Source: CAYVFC01 sp964450715
Lineage (GTDB): Bacteria > Myxococcota_A > Polyangia > Polyangiales > JAFGIB01
Direction of reading: 5' to 3'
Assembly: GCA_964450715.1 (NCBI GenBank)
Contig: CAYVFC010000014.1
Span: 1 to 64,000 of the forward strand
DNA length: 64,000 bases
A program made the position numbers and the translations under genes. Each line of letters opens with the position of its first letter. Within the stretch, counting starts at the first letter, position 1. Positions 16,989 to 25,030 of the stretch are shown piece by piece. The notes under the pieces were generated by a model, which saw only the letters and a program-made list of their open reading frames with translations, ran no database searches and was not told the origin of the DNA.

Positions 16989-18085
16989 GACACCGAAAAG
17001 GGCCGAACATCCGCCGCTCCGATGCCGCGAAGGCAGGCGGATGCCCAGTTCGTCCGGCTGGCTAAGTCGGGGGTACCCGGGTCAAAAATAGCGGACGCAA
17101 CCACGCCCGAGTGAGAGACGGAAATGCCCTTCGCTCCCGCCTCCTTCGCGATTAACAGAACGTCGCCGAGCCTGCGCGTCACGACGCGCTGCTGATTCAG
17201 GAGCGCCGACTCTGTGGCGGCTTCGGCGATCAAATCGACGCGGCGCGCCTCTATCCCCCGCTTTGCGACGCGTAGAATTTGCCGGAAACTGGCGATTTCG
17301 TCGGCAGAGTAATTTTCCCGCCCGACGAGGCCTGAGGTCAAAACGATCGCGTCCGGATCCGTGACGAAGCCGAGGCACTCCATCCGCGGCAGCGGGGACG
17401 ATACCCACTCCACGACCTCGCCGGATCTAGAGCCGTAGACGGCCGTTGCGCGCCCGCTGCCGAGAGCGAGAGGGTCAGATGCGCCCTCGACCTCGAACGC
17501 GGTCCGCTGAACCTCTTCGCGCGAGATCCAGATGCCCGCGGCCGCGGCCGCCGCGGCGATCGCCGCGATAACGTTCGCCGACGACCCGCCGGCCCCTTTC
17601 CCCGCCGGAATGTTATCGAGCACCAGCAGATCGCCGCCGCAATCGCCAATTTCGTAGTTGTCTAGAACGAGCCTGGCGGCGTCCAGCGACCTCTGTTTCC
17701 ATGAGGGAAAAACGTTGATCTGGCGGCCGGCTTTGAGGTGAAACTCTGCCACCGCGACCTTGTCTGCGCGGGGAAGCGTAATCAGGGCCGTTCGGACATT
17801 CCCCCGCTTGTCCCGCGTAGGACCCTGGATAATTTCACCCCAGTGGCTCGACTGTATCGCTACACCATTCTGAGATATCCGTATTTCCCGTTTTTCGTTC
17901 TTATACGTCAGCTCCTGTTTTCTACCACCGATCTCCCGGTTCGGGACAATCTTGGCGTCTTGGCAGTCGGGGACGAATCCCGCTTCGCGCGCTCCCGAAT
18001 GCTGGATTCGGAAAGCGAATTGGGACCTGCCTCTCCCCGGCGAGCTGTCGTAGGAACGGGATTCCGGCCGATTTTCGCCGCCCAT
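16976..18085 (-). CDS. GHMP-family kinase (PduX-like)
   Basis: First gene of the leftward operon. The recognisable kinase begins near SSHWGEIIQG, which matches the opening of L-threonine kinase PduX, followed by the GHMP ATP motif PAGKGAGGSSANV. A predicted role is ATP-dependent O-phosphorylation of a hydroxy amino acid such as Thr or Ser to supply the downstream PLP enzyme. The start is uncertain: the frame is open to 18184, the ATG at 18085 lacks a clear Shine-Dalgarno site, and the N-terminal 60-70 residues show no kinase homology and may be leader sequence. The 13-bp operator-like motifs lie just upstream. Confidence 0.8.
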   Translation of the reverse strand: MGGENRPESRSYDSSPGRGRSQFAFRIQHSGAREAGFVPDCQDAKIVPNREIGGRKQELTYKNEKREIRISQNGVAIQSSHWGEIIQGPTRDKRGNVRTALITLPRADKVAVAEFHLKAGRQINVFPSWKQRSLDAARLVLDNYEIGDCGGDLLVLDNIPAGKGAGGSSANVIAAIAAAAAAAGIWISREEVQRTAFEVEGASDPLALGSGRATAVYGSRSGEVVEWVSSPLPRMECLGFVTDPDAIVLTSGLVGRENYSADEIASFRQILRVAKRGIEARRVDLIAEAATESALLNQQRVVTRRLGDVLLIAKEAGAKGISVSHSGVVASAIFDPGTPDLASRTNWASACLRGIGAADVRPFSVSCEC

Positions 18086-18100
18086 ACATCGACGTATAAC

Positions 18101-18144
18101 GCGAATTTTCGCGTCCGTCAAGCGACTTTTCGCGACTTTTCGCG
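18101..18144. promoter_or_regulatory. Operator-like repeats in divergent promoter
   Basis: Three copies of the 13-mer GCGANTTTTCGCG start at 18101, 18122 and 18132, that is 21 and 10 bases apart, about two and one helical turns. Each is near-palindromic (CGCGAA...TTCGCG). They lie between the divergent GHMP kinase and XRE regulator genes. The next XRE gene is the obvious candidate binder. I could not assign convincing -35/-10 boxes in 18145-18316. Confidence 0.6.
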
Positions 18145-18316
18145 CGAATATTTTTCGGCCCAGGAGCGTTATAAGTAGAAACACCCCCGCACGACCCGAA
18201 ACCGGGCGGCGAATCCATCGCCCTATAAGCGATTCTTATGCTAACCTAAACGCCTAGTTTCGCTTGCGCCTACGAGGAATCTCTGGATATTCGACCGTAA
18301 TTCGCGACCTGAATCC

Positions 18317-19279
18317 ATGGAAAAGAAACAAGCACTCGAAGGACAGTCCGTCAGAAGCCTGCGCCTGTCGCGCGGGATGAGCCAAAAGGCGTTCTCAGAA
18401 CAAGTCCTCGGCGACCAGACCGACCACGGCTTCAAGTCCCTCTCTAAGATCGAGAAGGGTTCTCAGGCGCTGTCCCTGAGCCAGCGCAAAAAAATTGAAG
18501 CGTACTTCAGTACTTCTATCGAGGATCTCGTTTCAAAAAGCCAACAAGAGAAGCCTCGGACGCCGTCACTTATTCTTCTATCGAATGAAGATTACTTCAC
18601 GTTCCACGCCGAATTCATCGACGAAGCTTGTGGCGCGTTTTCGGAAACAGGGGGGGGGAAGGAAGCCGCAAGCACAGTTCCCGCGGAAGTGTGGTTTTTC
18701 CACCCTGATAAGGATCTGCCCGTATTCACGTCGAAAGAGGTGAGGGATAGGTGGATAAACAACCTTCGCCAAGGGGTCAATCACCACCTCGTCTTTCCGC
18801 TGCCAGTGACGTCCGCAGATGATCTCAAAGTATTCTTCTCCCTGGCAACCGAGTTGACATATGTGATACAAAAGAGTGAGGAACAGAGGTTACAAACCCG
18901 CCAGGGCGAAATATGTTTCTGGGCGATCAATCCGGGAATGGCCACAGAGAACCCTGCGGCGAGCCGCTACCGCGACTACGTCCAGGACTATAGACGCCGG
19001 AAGCTCGCTGGCTTGTCGGTGCGACCCGCTATAGAAGCGGCGAGCAACCCTAGCCTGGAAGCCATTCTGCGACTCCGCCGGGTAGTTCTGGGAACTGCGC
19101 CGAATTCCCCTATTCCCCCATACGCGGCGACGTTCCTCCACGACGTTGATTCCGACCGCCTAGGGAACGGCGTGTCCGGATGGCTTTTCTACGGGAGCCA
19201 TACTCGCGCCTGGATCAGCGAACTCCCGAACGATCTCCGAAAGGCCCAGACAATCGATAGAAACGGGGAACTCAAATGA
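18317..19279 (+). CDS. XRE-family transcriptional regulator
   Basis: A 320-residue regulator. Residues about 10-62 form a Cro/C1-type helix-turn-helix (VRSLRLSRGMSQKAFSEQVLG...SLSKIEKG). The remaining 250 residues are a separate domain of unknown type with many aromatic residues, presumably sensing a ligand. It opens the rightward operon and its stop overlaps the ATG of the substrate-binding protein, which suggests that it couples importer expression to a signal. It is divergent from the biosynthetic operon with iterated 13-mers between them, so it probably controls both sides. Confidence 0.82.
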   Translation: MEKKQALEGQSVRSLRLSRGMSQKAFSEQVLGDQTDHGFKSLSKIEKGSQALSLSQRKKIEAYFSTSIEDLVSKSQQEKPRTPSLILLSNEDYFTFHAEFIDEACGAFSETGGGKEAASTVPAEVWFFHPDKDLPVFTSKEVRDRWINNLRQGVNHHLVFPLPVTSADDLKVFFSLATELTYVIQKSEEQRLQTRQGEICFWAINPGMATENPAASRYRDYVQDYRRRKLAGLSVRPAIEAASNPSLEAILRLRRVVLGTAPNSPIPPYAATFLHDVDSDRLGNGVSGWLFYGSHTRAWISELPNDLRKAQTIDRNGELK

Positions 19280-20340
19280 TTAGACCAACAATACCATTAG
19301 TCACTTTGTCTGCAGTATTAGCACTAACGATCGGTCTAGCGTATCTGGGATGTAACCAGACTGCCGATACCCGACCACACCCCGAGAGGGGCGCCGCCAC
19401 CCAGCCTTCATCGACGCTGCAACCGAATGCAGTGAGGTGGGGCGGCCCCAAGAACATTTCCATGCTTCCGCTTATCGCTGAGCATCAACATTTATTCAAG
19501 AAGGAGCGGCTGTCTGCGACCTTCGTCGAAATCCAAACCGGCAAGAAAGCACTGGACGCTCTCCGCACCGGTGATATCGACTTGGCGGTTATAGTCGACA
19601 TGAACGTAGCGCTTGCCGGCTTTGAGAAAGCAAAAGATATCCGCGTCCTAGCCGGCATAGAAAAGAAGCGCGATGATGCCTTGATCGTATCCAGCCCAGA
19701 AATTCGGGAGCCGGACGACTTGGTGGGGCAGACGATTGGAGTGACTCTCGGAACGACAAGCCATGCTTTCCTGGTTCAATTTCTCAAAGCAAATGGCCTG
19801 AAGGTCAGTTCTGTCATTCTACAGAATATGCCTCCGCCGGCGATTCAAGCGGCTTTGCTAAACGATAGCCTGAAGGCCGGCTGCCTCTGGCAGCCGTTCA
19901 GGAATAGCGTGCTAACCGCGAGGCCGGACTCTTTAAAGGAATGGAACGACTCTAGAATCTACACCTCGTACGTACTACTCGCATGCTCAGAAACCTTTCT
20001 CAAGTCGGCCGGCGCCGAGTCCAGTAAGCAGAATCCCATCGTTTCTTTTCTAAAAGCGCTCATCGGCGCAGAGCACTATGTCGGCAAGAACCCGGCGGTC
20101 GCCCGACGTATAATAGCGGACAGACTAGGAATTCCGGCTGACGTTATGAATAAAATATGGGGCGAGTACGAACTCAAGGTTTTTCTTAACGAAGAGTTGC
20201 TATCCCTTTTGAAAGGGGAGGGCGATTGGATCAGCGAATTGATACCCGAGCATAAAGACAAGGCGGCACCGGATTACCGACACTTTATTCACGAAGCGAT
20301 CCTTAGATCACTGGACGCAAAACGCGTTCGAAACCTCTAG
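19276..20340 (+). CDS. NitT/TauT-type ABC substrate-binding lipoprotein
   Basis: A 354-residue periplasmic binding protein of the NMT1/SsuA type. A hydrophobic signal ends in LAYLGC at Cys26, so a lipid anchor is likely. The binding fold shows GDIDLAVIVDMNVALAG, DDLVGQTIGVTLGTTSHAF and the C-terminal helices. The family binds nitrate, sulfonates, thiamine precursors and similar small polar compounds; the ligand here is not predictable. It is coupled by ATGA to the regulator and followed without gap by the permease. From here to 26.2 kb codon use is clearly AT-richer. Confidence 0.87.
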   Translation: MIRPTIPLVTLSAVLALTIGLAYLGCNQTADTRPHPERGAATQPSSTLQPNAVRWGGPKNISMLPLIAEHQHLFKKERLSATFVEIQTGKKALDALRTGDIDLAVIVDMNVALAGFEKAKDIRVLAGIEKKRDDALIVSSPEIREPDDLVGQTIGVTLGTTSHAFLVQFLKANGLKVSSVILQNMPPPAIQAALLNDSLKAGCLWQPFRNSVLTARPDSLKEWNDSRIYTSYVLLACSETFLKSAGAESSKQNPIVSFLKALIGAEHYVGKNPAVARRIIADRLGIPADVMNKIWGEYELKVFLNEELLSLLKGEGDWISELIPEHKDKAAPDYRHFIHEAILRSLDAKRVRNL

Positions 20341-21081
20341 ATGCGCCGTATATTGCTTGGCATAGGCCTGATCGCCGCGGCCTGGAGCTTTTTCCACTAC
20401 AGTGGGATGGCAAGCCCCAGCATCCTGCCGTCCCCGGTGGATTCCATGCAGAGGCTGTGGACTTTGTTGTCGTCCGGGAAGCTTAACTCGGACCTACTAA
20501 CATCAGCGAAACGCTGGGGCGCCGGTTTCCTTTTGGGAGTGCTAGTCGGCTCCCCTATCGGTCTAGCGATGGGATATTCCCGATGGATTAACCTGCTCTT
20601 TGATTTTCCCGTAGACTTTTTTCGCAGCCTCCCCGTAACAGCTTTGTTTCCGGTATTTCTGCTCGCGTTTGGTATCGAAGACGCGAGTAAAATCGCTATG
20701 GTGGCGACGGCCGTCGCCTTCGTTATGATCGTGACGGCCAGCTACGGCGTCCGGCAAGCACCGTATACCCGCCAGCAAATGGCACAGGTTTTTGGCGCTT
20801 CTCGGCTGCGAAGGTTCCTTGATATCGTTTTGCCAGAAGCCGTAGGGCAAATTGTTACCGGAATGCGAATCAGTTTGGGAACGTCGCTGATCGTAGTCGT
20901 CGTCGCCGAAATGTTCATCGGTTCCCGATTTGGACTGGGCCAGCGACTCTATGACGCATATAGCATCAACGCCGTATCGGATATGTACGCCGTAGTAGTT
21001 CTGGTTGGCGTTATCGGCTATTTCCTCAATATCTCTTTTCGTTTTTTAGAACGGCGTCTCGTTTTTTGGGTCGGTGTATGA
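20341..21081 (+). CDS. ABC transporter permease (SsuC/TauC-like)
   Basis: A 246-residue inner membrane permease with about six hydrophobic segments. The EAA loop is recognisable in GASRLRRFLDIVLPEAVGQIVTGMRISLG, the site that docks on the ATPase. Length and layout match BPD_transp_1 permeases of nitrate/sulfonate/taurine importers. The ATG follows the stop of the binding protein directly, and the gene ends in an ATGA overlap with the ATPase, so the three importer subunits form one unit. Confidence 0.9.
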   Translation: MRRILLGIGLIAAAWSFFHYSGMASPSILPSPVDSMQRLWTLLSSGKLNSDLLTSAKRWGAGFLLGVLVGSPIGLAMGYSRWINLLFDFPVDFFRSLPVTALFPVFLLAFGIEDASKIAMVATAVAFVMIVTASYGVRQAPYTRQQMAQVFGASRLRRFLDIVLPEAVGQIVTGMRISLGTSLIVVVVAEMFIGSRFGLGQRLYDAYSINAVSDMYAVVVLVGVIGYFLNISFRFLERRLVFWVGV

Positions 21082-21842
21082 TCACGCTTCGACAGGTCTC
21101 GAAGTGGTATGCATCACCTCGTAGAAAGACTATCGCCGTTAAGGATATCAATCTTACGTTCGAGCGCGGTAAGATCACAACCATATTCGGCGCAAACGGA
21201 TCCGGAAAATCGACTCTGCTAGCCATTATTTCCGGTCTTATCTCCCCAGATACCGGCACAGTCCAGTTTTCGCCCGATAATCCCCGCATCGGCTACGTCT
21301 TTCAGGATTTCCGCAACAGCCTTCTCCCGTGGCGAACCGTACGAAGTAACATTCTCCTTCCAATCGCCTGGCAAGGAAAGACTTTATCCGCAGGGGAAGA
21401 CAGGCTTAAAAAACTTCTGTCCTTATTTACGATCGATCTGCCCTTGGATCGATACCCTCACCAGATATCGGGAGGCCAAGCTCAGATGGCATGCCTCCTT
21501 CGAGCTCTGATAATTGAACCTCAAATAGCCGTTCTGGACGAACCCACATCGGCCCTCGATTATACTCTACAGTCGCAGACGGTTCTTCAATTGCAGCGCC
21601 TCTGGTCCGATGAGTCGATTACAACGATCATTGTTTCACACGATCCTGACCAAGCTATCCTACTGGCAGACCGTATCGTCATCATGGGACCGGGCTGCGT
21701 TTCGGAACTAGTTGACGTCCGCCTGCCACGTCCGCGGACTCTTGCGACGACTTATACCGCCGATTTTCTCAAGCTACGCGAATTGGTGCTATCGAGGTTC
21801 GACATTACGTGCAATAACGTATCCGACAAAACGAATAAGTAG
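21078..21842 (+). CDS. ABC transporter ATP-binding protein
   Basis: A 254-residue ATPase. Walker A GANGSGKST (about 36-44), Q-loop FQDFRNSLLPW, signature ISGGQAQM (in place of LSGGQ), Walker B IAVLDEPTSALD and H-loop VSHD are all in order. ILLADRIVIMGPG after the H-loop is typical of the SsuB/TauB group. The ATG at 21078 overlaps the permease TGA; an upstream TTG would add only four residues. It completes the importer. Confidence 0.92.
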   Translation: MITLRQVSKWYASPRRKTIAVKDINLTFERGKITTIFGANGSGKSTLLAIISGLISPDTGTVQFSPDNPRIGYVFQDFRNSLLPWRTVRSNILLPIAWQGKTLSAGEDRLKKLLSLFTIDLPLDRYPHQISGGQAQMACLLRALIIEPQIAVLDEPTSALDYTLQSQTVLQLQRLWSDESITTIIVSHDPDQAILLADRIVIMGPGCVSELVDVRLPRPRTLATTYTADFLKLRELVLSRFDITCNNVSDKTNK

Positions 21843-21878
21843 TTACAGGCCGAGTAATACATTCAACCGAGGACTATC

Positions 21879-23786
21879 ATGAGCAATTTCTATAGTAATA
21901 AAGACGTCTGCATTCTCGGGGTGAATTCCGCATACCATGAGCCTTCGGCTTGCTTGATACGCAACGGCGAGCTCGTAGCGGCGGCCGAAGAGGAGAGGTT
22001 TAACCGCTTGCGGCACGGAAAACCCGCGAACTTGAGAAATCCGCACTGGCTACCAGAGTATTCTATTCAGTACTGTCTTAAGGAAGCCGGAATCGATGCG
22101 GATGCCGTTACGCTGATCGCGTACTCCCTCGCACCTGAATTACGTCTGGCGTCGAACGTCGACGTGGATACCGTGACAGTACCGGGCCACGCCGGTACCC
22201 GAGAAGGCGAGGAATATTTTTTCGAGTTGCTCCGACTCGTGCCCCGGCGGCTGAGTTTAGTGCTTGGAGAAGACGTGAGCGCCCTATTCCAGTGGATTGA
22301 ACACCATCTCTGCCACGCCGCTAGCGCTTTCTTCGTGTCGCCTTTTACAGAATCCGCTGTCTTAAGCGTCGACGGAATAGGCGAAATCACGACCACGTGG
22401 ATGGGATACGGCAAAGGTAACCGTCTCTCCCAAATCCGCGAAATCAGGTACCCAAATTCGTTAGGTTTCTTGTGGACGAAGCTGTCACGCTTCCTGGGCT
22501 TCGGAAGTTATGGCCAATGGAAAGTCATGGCGCTAGCCGGCTATGGGGACCCCAACCGTTACTATGATGTCTTTCGCACTTTCATCACTTATGAAGGATC
22601 GGGAGACTTTAAAGTCGACCCGAGTACTTTGGAATTCCGAGCAAATAGCTATGCTTCTCTGGAACGCTTGCTCGGAAAACGAAGGGAAAATGAAGATCCC
22701 ATTGACGATCGCCACAGAGATATAGCCGCCGCGCTTCAACAAATAACGAATGAAGCCTTGGTCTCGATGACTCGTTGGTTACGCGCTCAATCCAATACCA
22801 AGAACCTTTGCATAGCGGGCGGCGTCGCTCTAAATTGCGTAGCGAACCGCGCAATACTGGAGTATTCCGGTTTCGAAGACATTTTCATTCAACCCGCTGC
22901 CAACGATGCCGGTACAGCTTTGGGCGCTTGTTTCTACGTTTGGAACCAGGTACTCGGCCGGGAACGGAATCAAGCGATGACCCACGCTTACCTAGGCCCG
23001 TCCTTTTCTCGCGAGGCGGCATGCCTGGTTACTCAAATTAACCCGGAAGCGGTCCAAAGACCAACCGATCTAGCTGAGCGAGTCGCACGACTGATAGCGG
23101 AAGGGAAGACGATAGCGCTGTTCCAAGGTCGTATGGAATTTGGCCCTCGAGCTTTGGGAAATCGCAGCATCCTGGCCGACCCGAGGCGGTCTGACATGAC
23201 TCACATTTTGAACGATACTGTTAAGCAACGCGAGTGGTTTCGTCCCTTCGGGGCCAGCGTTCTGTCCGAATATGTTCAGGATTGGTTCGAGGTTAGCCGG
23301 CATGTAGCAGCGAATGCGTATATGATAATGGCGTATCGGGTGCGCCCTGAGAAGCTCGGATCTATTCCGGCGGTCACCCACGTAGACGGAACCACGCGAA
23401 TACAAAGCGTGGTTTCCGAAACGAGCCCTATGCTGCACCAGGTAATTGAAGAGTTTTATCGCGTGACCGGAGTACCTCTTGTACTAAATACGTCGCTCAA
23501 TGAGAGTGAGCCTATTGTTTGCTCGCCTTCCGATGCTCTTCGCACATGTTTAAGCGCAGGAATTGATTACCTGGCGGTCGAAGGCCACCTTATCCATGTA
23601 GCGCTTTGCGATCGTAGAATTGCTGCGGTAATGGAAACGATTTCTGCCGTACACAACGATCGACCGGCGCCGAGAGCTTACGAGCGTTTCGTTACCGATG
23701 ACGTCGGAGCTCCAGCATATTCTATGGCGCCAATAGAGTCCGGAATGCTTCACGAAGACGTTTACGAAGTTTTTATGAGCCGGTAA
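21879..23786 (+). CDS. TobZ/NodU-type carbamoyltransferase
   Basis: A 635-residue O-carbamoyltransferase. The N-terminal Kae1-like domain begins VCILGVNSAYHEPSACLI. The metal-binding block WIEHHLCHAASAFF is at about 139-152, followed by VLSVDGIGE. The C-terminal domain carries FQGRMEFGPRALGNRSILADPR and LNTSLNESEPIVCSP, diagnostic of the family (TobZ, NodU, CmcH, NovN). It carbamoylates a hydroxyl from carbamoyl phosphate and ATP. It lies 36 bases after the importer ATPase, and its presence is the strongest hint that this cluster makes a decorated small molecule. Length is normal. Confidence 0.93.
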   Translation: MSNFYSNKDVCILGVNSAYHEPSACLIRNGELVAAAEEERFNRLRHGKPANLRNPHWLPEYSIQYCLKEAGIDADAVTLIAYSLAPELRLASNVDVDTVTVPGHAGTREGEEYFFELLRLVPRRLSLVLGEDVSALFQWIEHHLCHAASAFFVSPFTESAVLSVDGIGEITTTWMGYGKGNRLSQIREIRYPNSLGFLWTKLSRFLGFGSYGQWKVMALAGYGDPNRYYDVFRTFITYEGSGDFKVDPSTLEFRANSYASLERLLGKRRENEDPIDDRHRDIAAALQQITNEALVSMTRWLRAQSNTKNLCIAGGVALNCVANRAILEYSGFEDIFIQPAANDAGTALGACFYVWNQVLGRERNQAMTHAYLGPSFSREAACLVTQINPEAVQRPTDLAERVARLIAEGKTIALFQGRMEFGPRALGNRSILADPRRSDMTHILNDTVKQREWFRPFGASVLSEYVQDWFEVSRHVAANAYMIMAYRVRPEKLGSIPAVTHVDGTTRIQSVVSETSPMLHQVIEEFYRVTGVPLVLNTSLNESEPIVCSPSDALRTCLSAGIDYLAVEGHLIHVALCDRRIAAVMETISAVHNDRPAPRAYERFVTDDVGAPAYSMAPIESGMLHEDVYEVFMSR

Positions 23787-23794
23787 AGAATAAG

Positions 23795-25009
23795 GTGGGA
23801 TCGGAGCTACCGGTAATCGAAGCCAGACACGAACGAAGAATTCTCTCTCTCGTACCGGTAGCGGGTAAAGCTTTGTCGCCCAACGCTTTCGTCGAGTACT
23901 ACGGCGATTTGCTATCCGACTGGGAATACGAGTTTCTACACTCCTCGAAAGACCTACTGGAGACGAAAATACGTTTTCCAGCCTGTTTACAAACTCCGCA
24001 TGCTATCGCTGGCGACGGGGACCGTCGAATCCACGTTGATTATATTGACGCCCGTCGTTCCGGCTCGCGTTCGGCCTTCTGGGAATCAGAACGAATCCAA
24101 TTTAAGGGCTGCCGGCCGAATAACAGCGATCTAGACTTCCCAGCAGAGTCGCTTCCGTTTGGGTCAAATAGTATTGTGCACTATCGAATCCCTTTCGGTG
24201 TAATGACAGCGGAGGCGGTACTCCGGGAATTACTGGGCTACTGCTTCTGCCGGATCCATAGTATTCCCTGCGTTGCGTCACCTATTCTTATATATGCTTA
24301 TGCTGGAAAGACGACGGATGCTCAGTTTTGTTGCTTGCTGCGCGTAACCGAAGGTCGGCGTGTCGAGTCGTTTCTCAGAATGGAAAAGTTGTCCGTTTCT
24401 CAACTTATCTCAAAGCCGCGCGACCAGTCGGAACTAACAGGCTCTGAGGTACGGATTGAGGAATTGAACTCGCGTTGGTATGCGGATCAAAAGAGCCGAT
24501 GGTTATCTGAGGCTCACTTCCGGGGCGGCTTCCGAGGCTTACTCAACAACAATATCGGTAACGATATCGTAAAAAACGCATCGGACGGCAAACGGAGCCT
24601 TTTGCTCTGTGACTTCGATACATTTAAACTTATTAGACTTCCCGCTTCGCCGCTAAGTGGCTTTCTTGAAGCTTTTGTCCTCCAATGCGTTATTGAGGTC
24701 GTGAAGGGCAGCTTACCAATTCTTTTTTTTGCGCGAATTCCGTCAGGTTTTGATCTCATACAAACGGCCCGCCTTGTTGGCGAAGCTTACCGTAGAAAGA
24801 GTTCTCTCTGGAACGCCTACATTCATCGCTTCCGGCTCAAAGCTCACAACCTCTCGTGGAATACGGATGGTTTAGAGTCCGCTATCGACCACGCGTTCGA
24901 GACGCCCGCCTTTCTGGAAGCGAGTTGCAGCGTGATTTTAAGCGAATACGCTCTGCTGCGCCACAGTCGCCACGACAAACGAAAATACGAGGGGCACGAT
25001 GTCTTTTAG
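23795..25009 (+). CDS. Unrecognised protein in biosynthetic operon
   Basis: A 404-residue protein I do not recognise, from a GTG eight bases after the carbamoyltransferase stop. It is likely cytoplasmic (no signal or membrane segments). The second half has FRGGFRGLLNNNIGNDIVKN followed by SLLLCDFDTFKLIRLP, a spacing that faintly resembles the catalytic and metal loops (N then D-F-D) of kinase-like folds such as SelO. This is only a visual analogy. It shares the AT-richer base use of its neighbours. The position between two pathway enzymes suggests a tailoring or ligase role. Confidence 0.75.
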   Translation: MGSELPVIEARHERRILSLVPVAGKALSPNAFVEYYGDLLSDWEYEFLHSSKDLLETKIRFPACLQTPHAIAGDGDRRIHVDYIDARRSGSRSAFWESERIQFKGCRPNNSDLDFPAESLPFGSNSIVHYRIPFGVMTAEAVLRELLGYCFCRIHSIPCVASPILIYAYAGKTTDAQFCCLLRVTEGRRVESFLRMEKLSVSQLISKPRDQSELTGSEVRIEELNSRWYADQKSRWLSEAHFRGGFRGLLNNNIGNDIVKNASDGKRSLLLCDFDTFKLIRLPASPLSGFLEAFVLQCVIEVVKGSLPILFFARIPSGFDLIQTARLVGEAYRRKSSLWNAYIHRFRLKAHNLSWNTDGLESAIDHAFETPAFLEASCSVILSEYALLRHSRHDKRKYEGHDVF

Positions 25010-25030
25010 CCCGCCTGACAGTGTGAACTC

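Noticed and set aside
10376..18085. Assignment as a D-cycloserine cluster
   Set aside because: ATP-grasp and cysteine-synthase-fold enzymes are shared, but arginase, racemase and hydroxylase equivalents are missing and lyase, formyltransferase and deacylase genes do not fit.
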